Of a DNA stretch of 64,000 nt, positions 1 through 8,761 are shown one piece after another; the stretch's first letter is position 1; every line of letters begins with the position of its first letter. The DNA lies in assembly GCA_028284625.1 (NCBI GenBank), contig JANQRH010000017.1:1-64000 (forward strand). The letters run 5' to 3'. This DNA is from Afifellaceae bacterium (lineage in GTDB: Bacteria > Pseudomonadota > Alphaproteobacteria > Rhizobiales > Afifellaceae). The translations under genes were made by a program, and so were the position numbers. Under the pieces are notes generated by a model. The model did not search any database, was not told where the DNA came from, and saw nothing but the letters and a program-made list of their open reading frames with translations.

Positions 1-232
1 CGCCGATGATTCCGGCCGTGAGCGACGGGCCCACGAGCGCCTCGTTCAGCACGGTCTCGGCCACCAACCGCGCGCTCAGCCAATCTTCTGAGCGCTCGAG
101 ATTGTTTCGTGCCGCGACGAGGGTGCGCGGAACGACGCTGACCAGCGCCGCCAGCACAAGCACAGCCACCAACGTCTCCAGCAGCGTGAACCCGGCTTGG
201 CTGTCCGGCCGCCTCGCGGCGCGCTCTTGCAT
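1..232 (-). CDS. gspI: Type II secretion minor pseudopilin GspI-like (3' end beyond window)
   Basis: The reverse strand reads from an ATG at 232 into the window edge, giving about 77 residues. After a short basic leader comes the prepilin peptidase site at residues 14-19 (G-F-T-L-L-E), with the invariant Glu at position +5 of the mature protein, then a hydrophobic helix. This is the class III signal of type II secretion pseudopilins. The position directly after gspH (1 bp gap) fits GspI, which helps start the periplasmic pseudopilus tip. It is last in the visible gspF-G-H-I order. The C-terminal part, needed to exclude GspJ, is missing. Confidence 0.75.
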   Translation of the reverse strand, partial: MQERAARRPDSQAGFTLLETLVAVLVLAALVSVVPRTLVAARNNLERSEDWLSARLVAETVLNEALVGPSLTAGIIG

Positions 233-233
233 G

Positions 234-710
234 CTACGCCTCGACACGCGCCACGCGCACGCTCGCCGTCAGCCAGTTCACGGATACGCGATAGGCGTAT
301 TCGTTGCGGCTCAACGTCAAAGCGCCGCCGGAGGAACGGCCGTCGGCGAGAAACCGGATGCCGGTGCCGCTGCGCCCCAGCTCGCGGCTTGACTGCACGA
401 ACTCGATCTTAACGCCGCTGGGCACATCGATGGTCCATGTACTGGAGCCGGCCCGAACGACGCCGCGCCTCAAATCGAAACGCGACACGACATCGCGTCG
501 CCGGTAAAGCGCCGCGTTGCGATCGGTGCGCAGCAACGCGGCGATCTCCTCCGCCGCGTTGCGGATTTCAACCGGCCCCGGTGGACGGACAAGGCGCGGC
601 AGCGCGACGCTCGCCACCAGACCCATGATGACCAGAGCAATGACAAGCTCGTAGAGGGCGAAGCCGCTTTCGCCGCGCCGTCGCCTAGCGGCTGGCGATG
701 TCGGTGGCAT
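234..710 (-). CDS. gspH: Type II secretion minor pseudopilin GspH-like
   Basis: A minor pseudopilin of about 158 residues. From the chosen start, residues 7-12 are basic, followed by G16/F17 with Glu21 (+5) and one hydrophobic helix, the prepilin peptidase signature. The rest is a small beta-rich globular domain typical of GspH/FimT. The open frame extends to 791, but that would overlap gspG by 107 bp and add a leader too long for a prepilin. The ATG at 710 leaves a 26-bp overlap, in keeping with the tight operon. The alternative ATG at 743 is possible. It should sit in the pseudopilus tip with GspI, J and K. Confidence 0.78.
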   Translation of the reverse strand: MPPTSPAARRRRGESGFALYELVIALVIMGLVASVALPRLVRPPGPVEIRNAAEEIAALLRTDRNAALYRRRDVVSRFDLRRGVVRAGSSTWTIDVPSGVKIEFVQSSRELGRSGTGIRFLADGRSSGGALTLSRNEYAYRVSVNWLTASVRVARVEA

Positions 711-1149
711 CGTCGGAGCCGCCTTCCCGGCCGTCGGCGCCATAGGAGATGATCTCAAACGGAGCTCTCTCGCCGGGGACCTTGTAGACATAGGCGTTGC
801 CCCACGGATCGAGCGGCAGCTCCGATTGCTTCAGATAGGGGCCGTTCCAGCCATCGATGCTCGCCGGCCTCTTGATCAGTACGTTGAGGCCTTCCGATTG
901 CGTCGGATAGCGGCCTGCATCGAGATAGAAGAGATCGAGCGCGGCGCCGAGCGAGTCGATCTGCAGCTTGGCGGAACGCGACCGCGCATCGGAGAGGTAG
1001 CCGAGCACGCGCGGCCCGACGAGCCCCATGATCAAGCTGAGAATGACCAGGACGACCAGCAGCTCCACCAGCGTGAAGCCGCCGTTTCTGTCTCGGCGCG
1101 CGGCCTTTCGACGGCGGCGGGTGAGCAGGCGGGGCTTAAACGCAATCAT
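685..1149 (-). CDS. gspG: Type II secretion major pseudopilin GspG
   Basis: A 154-residue major pseudopilin, which polymerises in the periplasm to push exoproteins through the outer-membrane secretin. A basic leader ends at G24. The mature N terminus would be F25-T-L-V-E29, with Glu at +5 followed by a hydrophobic helix (about 25-47). The C-terminal part has the GspG hallmarks: an alpha helix with L-D-x-F-Y-L-D-x-G-R-Y-P (about 71-82), and a P-L-D-P-W-G-N turn (about 112-118) that belongs to the calcium-binding loop region. The leader is longer than usual. Its start overlaps the gspF stop by 4 bp (ATGA), suggesting translational coupling. Confidence 0.93.
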   Translation of the reverse strand: MIAFKPRLLTRRRRKAARRDRNGGFTLVELLVVLVILSLIMGLVGPRVLGYLSDARSRSAKLQIDSLGAALDLFYLDAGRYPTQSEGLNVLIKRPASIDGWNGPYLKQSELPLDPWGNAYVYKVPGERAPFEIISYGADGREGGSDDATDIASR

Positions 1150-2351
1150 AGCAGCAACTCGTTCACGCTGAGCAAAGCGGAGATGACGGAGATAATGAGC
1201 CAGGCAATCAGCAGGCTCACCAGGATGATTATAGTCGGCCCCAGAATGCTTGTCAGGCGGCCAAGCGACCGGTCGAGCCGCGACTCATAGAAGCCGGCAA
1301 TCCGCACCGCCGCCGGCCCGAGTTCGCCGGATTCCTCGCCGACGCGCAACATGTGCACCGCGTAGAGCGGCAGAACCTTCACCTCCGCCAGCGCATCGCT
1401 GAGCCGCCGCCCCTGCCGGACCGCCGCGACGACACCGTCAATCTGCACGGCGGCGCGCGGGTCGCGCATCAGGTCGCGGATCAGCCGGAGCGCTGTGGAG
1501 ATGTCGACGCCGCTCCGCGTCAATGTGCCAAGTGTCGCGCAAAAGGCGACGGCCCCCTCGTGACTGACGATGTCGCGGATTCCGGGCACACGCCCCACCG
1601 CGCGCAACATGAAACTCCTTGCCGCAGGGCTTCGCGACGCCAGGAGCAGAACCAAGAGCACGCCGATGACCAGCGCAGCCAGCAGATCGCCGTTGGTCCT
1701 GAGCGCGCGCGACAGCGCAAAGACAAACGGCTCCGCCGCACCGGTCTGCTGGAACCCGGCCAGCGCCCGCTCAAACTCCGGGATGACATAGGCAAGCACG
1801 AAGACAAGGACGCCCGTCGCCGCAACGATCAGGAACGACGGATAGGTCAGCGCGGAGGAGATGCGACGGCGCAGGTTCTCGCCGCGGCGGCGCTCATGCG
1901 CGATAACGCGAAGCGTCTCGTCGAGTGTGCCGGCGACCTCGGCGACCTCCACCATCTTCACGAACGTCTTGGGAAAGAGCTTTGGGTGGTTGGCGATCGC
2001 CTCCGCCAGACTGTGACCGCTTGCGATCTCTCTGTGCAGGTCGAGAAGCAGCCGCGCCACCGGCGGCCGCACGCCGGCCTCCGACAAAATGAGCAGCGCC
2101 CGGTCCAGCTCGACACCGCCCTTGATCAGCGTGGCCAAGTCCTCCGCCAGCCCGCTGATTTCCTCGTGCGTGGGATTGCGCTTGAGGAAACCGGCAGACG
2201 TTGAGGGCGTCTCGCTTTCGTCGCCGATTTCAATCGGCAGAAACGAGATCTTCTCAAGCTCCGGCACGACGGCCTTGCTGGACGGCGCCTCGATGACGCC
2301 GGCGACAAGCTGACCGGACGCATCAAGAGCGCGATAGCGAAACTTGGGCAT
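1146..2351 (-). CDS. gspF: Type II secretion inner-membrane platform protein GspF
   Basis: A 401-residue polytopic protein of the GspF/PilC family, normal in length. It has two T2SSF repeats, at about 65-190 and 270-395. Hydrophobic segments lie near 165-190, 212-235 and at the C terminus (about 370-398), giving the usual three-helix topology with cytoplasmic domains. GspF couples the GspE ATPase to pseudopilus assembly. It is the first gene of the visible operon. Upstream is the divergent rfbC, so gspE, L and M are not adjacent on this side and must lie elsewhere. Confidence 0.92.
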   Translation of the reverse strand: MPKFRYRALDASGQLVAGVIEAPSSKAVVPELEKISFLPIEIGDESETPSTSAGFLKRNPTHEEISGLAEDLATLIKGGVELDRALLILSEAGVRPPVARLLLDLHREIASGHSLAEAIANHPKLFPKTFVKMVEVAEVAGTLDETLRVIAHERRRGENLRRRISSALTYPSFLIVAATGVLVFVLAYVIPEFERALAGFQQTGAAEPFVFALSRALRTNGDLLAALVIGVLLVLLLASRSPAARSFMLRAVGRVPGIRDIVSHEGAVAFCATLGTLTRSGVDISTALRLIRDLMRDPRAAVQIDGVVAAVRQGRRLSDALAEVKVLPLYAVHMLRVGEESGELGPAAVRIAGFYESRLDRSLGRLTSILGPTIIILVSLLIAWLIISVISALLSVNELLL

Positions 2352-2419
2352 TCGCGACGATGTCCCGCTTTCCTCCGATGGCGCAAGGCGGCACTTTTGA
2401 CCGGTGGGGCGCAGATCAT

Positions 2420-2530
2420 CTACGCCACGCCGACCTTGTCGAGAATACTCCGCCCGAGGCGGACGGCCAAATCCGCCGCCTCCGCCCCCCGCTTCGCATC
2501 ACAGCGGGTCGTAGCGCTTGCGATCACCAT
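2420..2530 (-). CDS. Possible 36-codon ORF in the gspF leader
   Basis: This short frame starts at an ATG six bases after an AGGGG Shine-Dalgarno-like run and ends at TAG, 69 bases before gspF. The product is about 36 residues, Ala-rich, and ends in a helix-like stretch (A-A-D-L-A-V-R-L-G). That stretch vaguely recalls the C-terminal helix of hydroxymethylbilane synthase (HemC). It could be a gene relic, a leader peptide, or chance in GC-rich DNA. The rest of the 201-bp gspF/rfbC gap shows nothing else clear and should hold both divergent promoters. Confidence 0.2.
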   Translation of the reverse strand: MVIASATTRCDAKRGAEAADLAVRLGRSILDKVGVA

Positions 2531-2552
2531 GACGCGCCCCTAAACGGTCGCC

Positions 2553-3110
2553 ATGGCCCTGGACGTGACTGCCCTGGACATCGAAGACGTCAAGCTCATC
2601 CGGCCCCGCCGCTTCCCCGATGAGCGCGGCCATCTGTGCGAGACCTGGAACCGCCGCGCTTTCGCTGAGGCCGGCATCGATCTCGACTTCGTTCAAGACA
2701 ATTGCTCGTTCTCACACCATTCGGGGACCATCCGTGGCCTGCACTTTCAGCGCCCGCCCGCTACCCAGGCCAAGCTCGTGCGCGTATTGCGCGGCCGCAT
2801 CCTGGATGTCGCCGTCGACTTGCGCGGCGGCTCCTCCTCCTACGGCCGTTTCGTGTCGGCGGAACTCACTGCGGAGGGAGGCGAACAGCTTCTGGTGCCG
2901 ATCGGTTTCGCCCACGGTTTCTGCACGCTTGAGCCAGACACGGAGGTTGCCTACAAAGTGTCCGGCTATTATGCGCCGGATTGCGATGCGGGGATCTTAT
3001 GGAACGACCCGCAAATCGGTATCGATTGGCCGCTCGCCGGCAAACAGCCGACGCTTTCGCAGAAGGACCAAGCATTGCCGAAGCTCGCCGAGATTGAGCC
3101 GCCGTTTTAA
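2553..3110 (+). CDS. rfbC: dTDP-4-dehydrorhamnose 3,5-epimerase
   Basis: A 185-residue RmlC cupin, the third step of dTDP-L-rhamnose synthesis. Visible family marks are the early R-F-x-D-E-R-G motif (20-26), the F-V-Q-D-N-x-S-x-S sequence (46-54), and the G-T-I-R-G-L-H-F-Q block (58-66) with the active-site His. Further on is the V-P-x-G-F-A-H-G-F strand (about 116-124) found in the jelly roll. Length matches the family. It is first in an rfbC-B-D-A operon on the plus strand, with a 34-bp gap to rfbB. The enzyme is cytoplasmic. Confidence 0.95.
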   Translation: MALDVTALDIEDVKLIRPRRFPDERGHLCETWNRRAFAEAGIDLDFVQDNCSFSHHSGTIRGLHFQRPPATQAKLVRVLRGRILDVAVDLRGGSSSYGRFVSAELTAEGGEQLLVPIGFAHGFCTLEPDTEVAYKVSGYYAPDCDAGILWNDPQIGIDWPLAGKQPTLSQKDQALPKLAEIEPPF

Positions 3111-3144
3111 AACACGACAGCGCCATAGGAGCAGTTGAGACCAG

Positions 3145-4224
3145 ATGCGCATTCTCGTGACCGGCGGCTCGGGCTTTATCGGCAGCGCCGTGATCCGCCG
3201 GCTGATCAAAGAGACGCCGCACCACATTCTCAACATCGACAAGCTCACCTATGCCGCGTCGCAGGACGCCTTGGCGAGCGTGGACCAAGACCCGCGCTAC
3301 AGCTTCCGGCGCGTGGACATTTGCGACCAGGGAGCGGTCGGCCAGGCGTTTCACGACTTTAGGCCCGACGCAGTGATGCACCTGGCGGCCGAAAGCCATG
3401 TCGATCGATCCATCGACGGCCCCAAGGATTTCTTGCAGACCAACGCGGTGGGCACGCTCTCGCTCCTTGAAGCCGCACGCGGCTATCTGAGCGAGCGCGA
3501 CGAGGCAGCGCGCGCCGCGTTCCGCTTTCATCACGTCTCTACCGATGAGGTGTTCGGCGCGCTGGCCTTCGACGACCCCCCCTTCAGCGACGCCACGCCG
3601 TACGACCCCCGCTCGCCCTATTCGGCCAGCAAGGCCGCGGCCGACCATCTCGTCCGCGCCTGGGGACACACCTACGGCCTGCCGACGGTGATCACCAACT
3701 GCACGAACAATTACGGGCCCTATCACTTCCCCGAGAAGCTGATCCCGCTGACGATCATCAAGGCACTGAAGGGCGAGCCCCTGCCCGTCTATGGACGCGG
3801 CGACAACGTCCGCGACTGGCTCTATGTGGACGATCACGCCGAGGCTTTGATTGCCGTGGTCGAGCGCGGACGCATCGGCGAGACCTATTGCATCGGCGGG
3901 CGGGCGGAGCGCACAAATCTCGAAATCGTCAGGCGCATCGCCGAACTCGTCGATGCGTCGGCTGAGCCCCTGCCCAACCGCCACCCACGCACCGATCTGA
4001 TCACCTTCGTGGCCGACCGTCCCGGTCATGATTTCCGCTACGCCATGGACATCTCGAAGATCGAACAGGAGCTCGGCTGGACGCCGTCCTGGACATTGGA
4101 GGACGGGCTGCGTGAGACGGTCGCCTGGTATATTTCCAACGCCGGTTGGTGGCAGCCGCTGCGCGACCGCTACGGCGGTGAACGGCTGGGCGTGAGCAAG
4201 ACGCCCGCCGCCGCCGATGCCTGA
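3145..4224 (+). CDS. rfbB: dTDP-glucose 4,6-dehydratase
   Basis: A 359-residue extended SDR enzyme that converts dTDP-glucose to dTDP-4-keto-6-deoxyglucose, using bound NAD. The N terminus has the Rossmann motif T-G-G-S-G-F-I-G-S (6-14). The catalytic region shows S-T-D-E-V-F-G and the Y-x-x-x-K pair in S-P-Y-S-A-S-K. The [12 protein letters not shown] segment is specific for this subfamily. Full length. The rfbD start overlaps or closely follows its stop, as expected in a coupled rhamnose operon. Confidence 0.96.
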   Translation: MRILVTGGSGFIGSAVIRRLIKETPHHILNIDKLTYAASQDALASVDQDPRYSFRRVDICDQGAVGQAFHDFRPDAVMHLAAESHVDRSIDGPKDFLQTNAVGTLSLLEAARGYLSERDEAARAAFRFHHVSTDEVFGALAFDDPPFSDATPYDPRSPYSASKAAADHLVRAWGHTYGLPTVITNCTNNYGPYHFPEKLIPLTIIKALKGEPLPVYGRGDNVRDWLYVDDHAEALIAVVERGRIGETYCIGGRAERTNLEIVRRIAELVDASAEPLPNRHPRTDLITFVADRPGHDFRYAMDISKIEQELGWTPSWTLEDGLRETVAWYISNAGWWQPLRDRYGGERLGVSKTPAAADA

Positions 4225-4231
4225 CACCGCC

Positions 4232-5140
4232 ATGCGCAAGGTGCTTGTTTTCGGCTCCACCGGGCAGGTCGGACACGCGCTTCGCCATACCGAATGGCCA
4301 CGCGGGATCACACCGCTGTTCCTGGGGCGCGACGCGGCCGATTTCGCCAGGCCGGACATGGCGGCCACGCGTGTCAAGGAGCACGCACCCGACGCCATCA
4401 TCATCACCGCGGCGTACACGGATGTCGATGCGGCTGAGAGCGATGAAGCCACGTCCATGGCCGTGAACGCCGTTGCACCGGGCGCCATCGCGCGTGCGGC
4501 GGCCGCGCTCTCCATCCCGGTAATCTACATCTCCACCGACTACGTCTTCGATGGCCGGAAGCCCGATCGCTACGTAGAGGACGATGCCGTCGGCCCCATC
4601 AACGCCTATGGCCGGTCAAAGCTCGCCGGCGAAATCGAAATCCGGGCGGGCAATCCGCGACACCTCATTCTCCGCACATCCTGGGTCTATGGCGCCGTCG
4701 GAACGAATTTCCTGAGGTCCATGCTGCGGCTTGCCGACGAGCGGGACGAGGTCGAGATCGTAGCGGACCAGGTCGGCTGCCCGACGGCCGCGGAAGATTT
4801 CGCCGCCGCGCTGGCGCGCCTCGCGCCGCGTTTGTTTAAAGCGGACATGCGATGGGGCACCTACCACCTAGCGGGTCGCTCGGAGATAAGCTGGCATGGC
4901 TTCGCCGAGTTGATCTTCTCAGAGCTTGCCAAGCGCGGGATCAAGCGGCCAACAAACCGTGCGATCACCACAGCCGATTTTCCACGCCCGGCGTCGAGTC
5001 CGGCCAATAGCCGCTTGTCGAGCGAGGCATTTCGACGGACGTTTGGGACTACACTACCTGGCTACGAGAGCACGGTACCGCGGGTGCTCGACGCGCTTTT
5101 GGCCGGGTCCAAACAGGAGGAAGAGAACCTCACCTCATGA
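4232..5140 (+). CDS. rfbD: dTDP-4-dehydrorhamnose reductase
   Basis: A member of the RmlD family, about 302 residues, which reduces dTDP-4-keto-L-rhamnose to dTDP-L-rhamnose with NAD(P)H. It has an N-terminal G-S-T-G-Q-V-G nucleotide-binding loop, an S-T-D-Y-V-F-D-G strand, and a Y-G-R-S-K catalytic pair. The start was set at the ATG that gives M-R-K-V-L-V-F-G. An in-frame ATG at 4217, overlapping the rfbB stop, would add five residues. The end overlaps rfbA by 4 bp (ATGA). Confidence 0.94.
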   Translation: MRKVLVFGSTGQVGHALRHTEWPRGITPLFLGRDAADFARPDMAATRVKEHAPDAIIITAAYTDVDAAESDEATSMAVNAVAPGAIARAAAALSIPVIYISTDYVFDGRKPDRYVEDDAVGPINAYGRSKLAGEIEIRAGNPRHLILRTSWVYGAVGTNFLRSMLRLADERDEVEIVADQVGCPTAAEDFAAALARLAPRLFKADMRWGTYHLAGRSEISWHGFAELIFSELAKRGIKRPTNRAITTADFPRPASSPANSRLSSEAFRRTFGTTLPGYESTVPRVLDALLAGSKQEEENLTS

Positions 5141-6009
5141 AGGGAATCGTCTTGGCGGGCGGCTCGGGAACGCGCCTCTATCCGGTCACCCGCGCAGTCA
5201 ACAAGCAGCTTCTGCCGATCTACGACAAGCCGATGGTCTATTACCCGATCTCGGTTCTGATGCTGGCCGGCATTCGCGACATCCTGGTCATCACCACACC
5301 GCAAGATGTGGGGCATTACCGTGACCTCTTCGGCGACGGCTCACATCTCGGCATGCGCTTCGACTACGCGGTCCAGCCCTCGCCCGACGGTCTTGCGCAG
5401 GCGTTCATCATCGGCCGCGACTTCGTCGGCGACGGCCCCGCCACGCTGGTTCTTGGCGACAACATCTTCTTTGGGCATTCGCTGCCGGACCTGCTGAAGA
5501 ACGCCACCGAGCGGCCCAAGGGCGCGACCGTCTTCGCCTACCAGGTGCACGATCCGGCGCGCTACGGCATCGTCTCCCTCGACGAATCCGGCATGGCCGT
5601 CGATCTCCAGGAGAAGCCGGAAAAACCGAAAAGCACATGGGCCGTGACCGGGCTCTATGTCTACGACAACCGCGTCGTCGACATCGCCGCCTCGCTAAAG
5701 CCCTCCGCACGCGGCGAGCTGGAGATCACCGACGTGAACCGGGCCTATCTGGATTGGGGCGAACTGCACGTGGAGCGTCTCGGTCGTGGCTTCGCCTGGC
5801 TCGACACCGGCACCTGCGAGAGCCTTCTGGAAGCCGGCGAATTCGTACGCACGATCCAAAATCGCCAGGCGCTGCCCATCGCCTGCCTGGAGGAGATCGC
5901 ATTCCGGCAAGGCTGGATCGGCGTGGAGGAACTCAAGCGCCTGGCTGACCAGCTTGGGAAGACGCAATACGGCGCGCACCTCAAGGATCTTCTGACTCAC
6001 GGCGTGTGA
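5137..6009 (+). CDS. rfbA: Glucose-1-phosphate thymidylyltransferase
   Basis: A 290-residue RmlA enzyme, the first step of dTDP-rhamnose synthesis (dTTP + glucose-1-phosphate). The nucleotide-binding signature [11 protein letters not shown] lies at residues 6-16, followed by [23 protein letters not shown] carries the metal-binding Asp, and E-K-P is present. The length equals canonical RmlA. It is last in the rfbC-B-D-A operon, translationally coupled to rfbD. A decayed manC end follows within ten bases of its stop. Confidence 0.96.
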   Translation: MKGIVLAGGSGTRLYPVTRAVNKQLLPIYDKPMVYYPISVLMLAGIRDILVITTPQDVGHYRDLFGDGSHLGMRFDYAVQPSPDGLAQAFIIGRDFVGDGPATLVLGDNIFFGHSLPDLLKNATERPKGATVFAYQVHDPARYGIVSLDESGMAVDLQEKPEKPKSTWAVTGLYVYDNRVVDIAASLKPSARGELEITDVNRAYLDWGELHVERLGRGFAWLDTGTCESLLEAGEFVRTIQNRQALPIACLEEIAFRQGWIGVEELKRLADQLGKTQYGAHLKDLLTHGV

Positions 6010-6018
6010 TGACGGCCC

Positions 6019-6154
6019 GCGACGGCGATTGGTGTCGACGATCTGATCGTGATCGGCACTTCGGAAGCGGTCCTCATTGCCCGCAAAGACCGCGGATCAG
6101 GACATCCGCGAGATGGTCGAACGGCTGAAGAAAAAGACGCCGGAGCTTCTTTGA
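6019..6154 (+). pseudogene. C-terminal relic of a mannose-1-phosphate guanylyltransferase, frameshifted
   Basis: Frame 1 (6019-6090) reads ...I-G-V-D-D-L-I-V-I-G-T-S-E-A-V-L-I-A-R-K-D. A shifted frame (6098-6154) continues Q-D-I-R-E-M-V-E-R-L-K-K-K and ends in TGA. Joined, these match the end of the intact manC in this window (near 16253-16350: V-G-V-D-D-L-I-V-V, then A-R-K-D-x-D-Q-D-V-R, then V-E-K-L-R). The break near 6091-6097 shifts the frame by one base. There is no upstream part and no start. So a GDP-mannose pyrophosphorylase gene once ended here and was mostly deleted. The rest of the gap to 6283 shows nothing else clear. Confidence 0.8.
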
Positions 6155-6283
6155 AATCTCTTCTTGTCGAAGAAATCCGCCGGACCCGACTAAGCCACAC
6201 CCGTCCGGGACACCCACATTTATGCGATTTGATCCCTCCTGGGCGGCATGCCATGTATCCCACTGAACAACCTAAGAAAGCCC

Positions 6284-7348
6284 ATGGCGTCTGTCGAAAT
6301 CCGCAACGTACGTAAGAGCTACGACCTAACCGAAGTGCTGCACGGCGTCTCTTGCCAGATCGAGGACGGCGAGTTCCTGGCGCTGGTCGGACCGTCCGGC
6401 TGCGGTAAGTCAACGCTTCTGAAAATGATCGCCGGGCTTGAAGACATCACCGACGGGGAGATCTCCATCGGCGGGCGGATCATCAACGACGTCGCGCCCA
6501 AGGATCGCGACGTTGCCATGGTGTTCCAAAGCTACGCCCTCTACCCGCACATGACCGCTGCGGAGAACATGGGCTTCTCGCTGCGGATGCAGAAGCTCCC
6601 TAAAACGGAAATCCGTCGGCAAGTGGAAGTGGTGGCCGAAAGCCTTGGCCTCGCCGACAAGCTCGACCGCCGGCCGCGGCACCTCTCCGGCGGCGAGCGC
6701 CAGCGCGTGGCAATGGGACGCGCCATCGTTCGCAACCCGAGGGTCTTTCTCTTTGACGAACCGCTTTCCAATCTCGACGCGACCCTTCGCGTTCAGATGC
6801 GGACCGAGCTGAAGCAGCTTCACCGCCGACTGGAGACGACAACGGTGTTCGTCACCCACGACCAGATCGAGGCGATGACGCTGTCCGACCGGGTGATCGT
6901 GTTGAACGCAGGCGTGATTGAGCAGATCGGCACGCCGCTTGAGATCTACGACCGCCCGAGCAACCGCTTTGTCGCCGGCTTCATCGGCTCACCGGGAATG
7001 AACTTCCTGCCAGGCCGCATCCGCGTGCGAAGCGCCCCCGCCTTCGTGTCTGACGGCGGAATTGTCTTTCAGCTGAAGAATGTCTCCGCCGACTGGGACA
7101 ACAGGCCCGTCGTCTGCGGCATACGCCCGGAGCACTTCGAGCTCGGCAGCGGCCAAATCGGCGCCAAGGTCCTGGAGGTCGAGCCGACCGGATCGGAGAC
7201 CCAGATCCTTGCCGAAGTGTGCAATCACGAAATCGTCGCGATATTTCGCGATCGCGTGTCGGTTCGGCCGGGCGAGGAAATCCGCTTCGCGCCACAGCTG
7301 GCGCGCATTCACGTCTTCGACAGCGAATCCGGCGCCCGCCTGGCTTGA
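6284..7348 (+). CDS. Carbohydrate ABC importer ATPase (MalK/UgpC type)
   Basis: About 354 residues. Walker A is G-P-S-G-C-G-K-S-T (near 37-45). A Q-loop lies in F-Q-S-Y-A-L-Y-P-H, the signature is L-S-G-G-E-R-Q-R, Walker B is V-F-L-F-D-E-P, and the switch His is in V-T-H-D. After about residue 235 comes the TOBE/OB regulatory region of the MalK/UgpC subfamily. The start at 6284 (M-A-S-V-E-I-R) fits the family; an ATG at 6248 is in frame. It powers sugar uptake, most likely with the permeases and binding protein at 7385-10505, although it is transcribed toward them on the other strand. Confidence 0.9.
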   Translation: MASVEIRNVRKSYDLTEVLHGVSCQIEDGEFLALVGPSGCGKSTLLKMIAGLEDITDGEISIGGRIINDVAPKDRDVAMVFQSYALYPHMTAAENMGFSLRMQKLPKTEIRRQVEVVAESLGLADKLDRRPRHLSGGERQRVAMGRAIVRNPRVFLFDEPLSNLDATLRVQMRTELKQLHRRLETTTVFVTHDQIEAMTLSDRVIVLNAGVIEQIGTPLEIYDRPSNRFVAGFIGSPGMNFLPGRIRVRSAPAFVSDGGIVFQLKNVSADWDNRPVVCGIRPEHFELGSGQIGAKVLEVEPTGSETQILAEVCNHEIVAIFRDRVSVRPGEEIRFAPQLARIHVFDSESGARLA

Positions 7349-7349
7349 C

Positions 7350-7375
7350 GGGGCGGCCGAGATTTCGGCCACCCC
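7350..7375. terminator. Hairpin between convergent ABC transporter genes
   Basis: GGGG-C-GGCCGA / loop GATT / TCGGCC-A-CCCC forms a strong stem with one C-A mismatch. It lies in the 36-bp gap between the convergent ATPase and binding-protein genes, and GTTTAAAC follows it on the plus strand. It could stop transcription from both sides. Confidence 0.65.
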
Positions 7376-7384
7376 GTTTAAACG

Positions 7385-8656
7385 CTAGCGCTGAAAATAC
7401 TCCTGCGTGCGCCGGATCGACTCTGAGATAACCTCGTCGACGCTGGCCTGCCCGTAGAAGGCTCGCTCAAGCTCCTTGCCGACGGTGGACTCAATGTCGA
7501 CCCACGTTTCCATGATCGGCACGCCACGGATGTCCGGCACGTAGTCGAGATAGACGCGCGCGCGCGACGGCCTCGTCGCCGGATCAAGAAAAGCCGTCGA
7601 CTCAGCGACGCTCTTCAGCGACGGAACGGTGCGTCCCGTCTTCGCCACGATGGTCTGCCCTTCCGGCGAATTGGCGTATTCGATGAAGGTCCATGCAGCG
7701 TCCTTGTTCTCCGCGGTCGCTGCCAGGCAATAGGCATCGGAGTGCAGAATGCCGGCACGTTGCCGATACATGGGCAATGGCGCGACATCCCAGACGAAGC
7801 CCTCAATTTCCCGATAGGTCGGCACACCACGGCGGCTGTTGAGGAACATCCCCATCCGACCATTCAGGAACCGGCTCTCGCTTTTCTCCGCCGCTTCCTG
7901 AATCGCGTCCGGCACGACCTTGTGCTTCACCTGAAGATCGACGAACCATTCGGTCGCCTCACGCGCTTCCGGGGTATCGAGCGTCAGGCGGGTCGGGTTC
8001 TGGTGGTCGTCGACAATGTCGCCGCCCGCAGCCCAGACGAACGGCGCCAGGCGGAAGATCGAGGGCGCGGTCCCGAGACCGTAGATGTCCACATTGCCGT
8101 CGCCGTCTGTGTCCTGGGTCAGCGCTTTCGCGGTCTCCACGAGGTCGTCCCACGTCCAGTCATCGCTTGGATAGGCAACGCCCGCAGCGTCGAAGATGTC
8201 CTGGTTGTAGTACACCACGAGGCTGGACAGGTTCTGCGGGATGCATTGAAGCGTGCCCTCCCAATAGAAGGGCGTGACCGTCTCTTCGTAGAAATCCGAC
8301 TCGCTGATGACGGTGCTCTTTTCGAGATACGGCCCGAGCGGCTCCAGCGCCTTCTTGGCGGCGAGGCTCGCATACCGGCGGTAGTTGATGAAAACGATGT
8401 CGGCCGGTGCGCCGCCTGCGAAGTCCGTTGCGAGCCGTCTGCGGTAGTTGCCTTGGCCCGGTATGTGCGTGATGACGATGTCGATTTCCGGGTGCGCGGC
8501 TTCGAACGCCGCCACCAGATCTTCATAGGCTGCCTTCTCGGCCGGATCTCCGAACGTGAGGAACGAGACTTCGCCTGAGGCGGCCTGCACTGCGCCGGGC
8601 ACTGCGAGCGCAGCCGATGCCAACACGCCAACCAACACCTTACCAATTACCTGCAT
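7385..8656 (-). CDS. Extracellular solute-binding protein of a sugar ABC importer
   Basis: About 423 residues, family 1 solute-binding protein (MalE/UgpB-like). The start at ATG 8656 is set by GGAG five bases upstream; a GTG at 8662 falls inside that site. A signal peptide spans about residues 1-25, ending A-V-Q-A-A. The mature part opens with E-V-S-F-L-T-F-G-D and has the typical A-x-P-D-I-V-F-I-N first-lobe motif (here A-P-A-D-I-V-F-I-N). It binds a sugar or sugar derivative in the periplasm for the permeases at 8762-10505, and is the last gene of that minus-strand operon. The substrate is unknown. Confidence 0.88.
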   Translation of the reverse strand: MQVIGKVLVGVLASAALAVPGAVQAASGEVSFLTFGDPAEKAAYEDLVAAFEAAHPEIDIVITHIPGQGNYRRRLATDFAGGAPADIVFINYRRYASLAAKKALEPLGPYLEKSTVISESDFYEETVTPFYWEGTLQCIPQNLSSLVVYYNQDIFDAAGVAYPSDDWTWDDLVETAKALTQDTDGDGNVDIYGLGTAPSIFRLAPFVWAAGGDIVDDHQNPTRLTLDTPEAREATEWFVDLQVKHKVVPDAIQEAAEKSESRFLNGRMGMFLNSRRGVPTYREIEGFVWDVAPLPMYRQRAGILHSDAYCLAATAENKDAAWTFIEYANSPEGQTIVAKTGRTVPSLKSVAESTAFLDPATRPSRARVYLDYVPDIRGVPIMETWVDIESTVGKELERAFYGQASVDEVISESIRRTQEYFQR

Positions 8657-8761
8657 AACCACTCCAGTCTCAGAGGTTGGACCGACCGACGTCGGGGATG
8701 CTGTCTCGGAAAGAAATGCCAGACTTTGAGTGTCAGGTTTCTCACGACCGGCGCCGGAATT

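Noticed and set aside
1353-2204. 283-codon plus-strand frame
   Set aside because: Antisense to gspF, composition dominated by Arg/Gln/Asp, no ribosome site or motif.
2866-4515. 549-codon open frame on the minus strand
   Set aside because: It lies antisense to rfbC/rfbB/rfbD, which have full family motifs. High GC gives long empty antisense frames.
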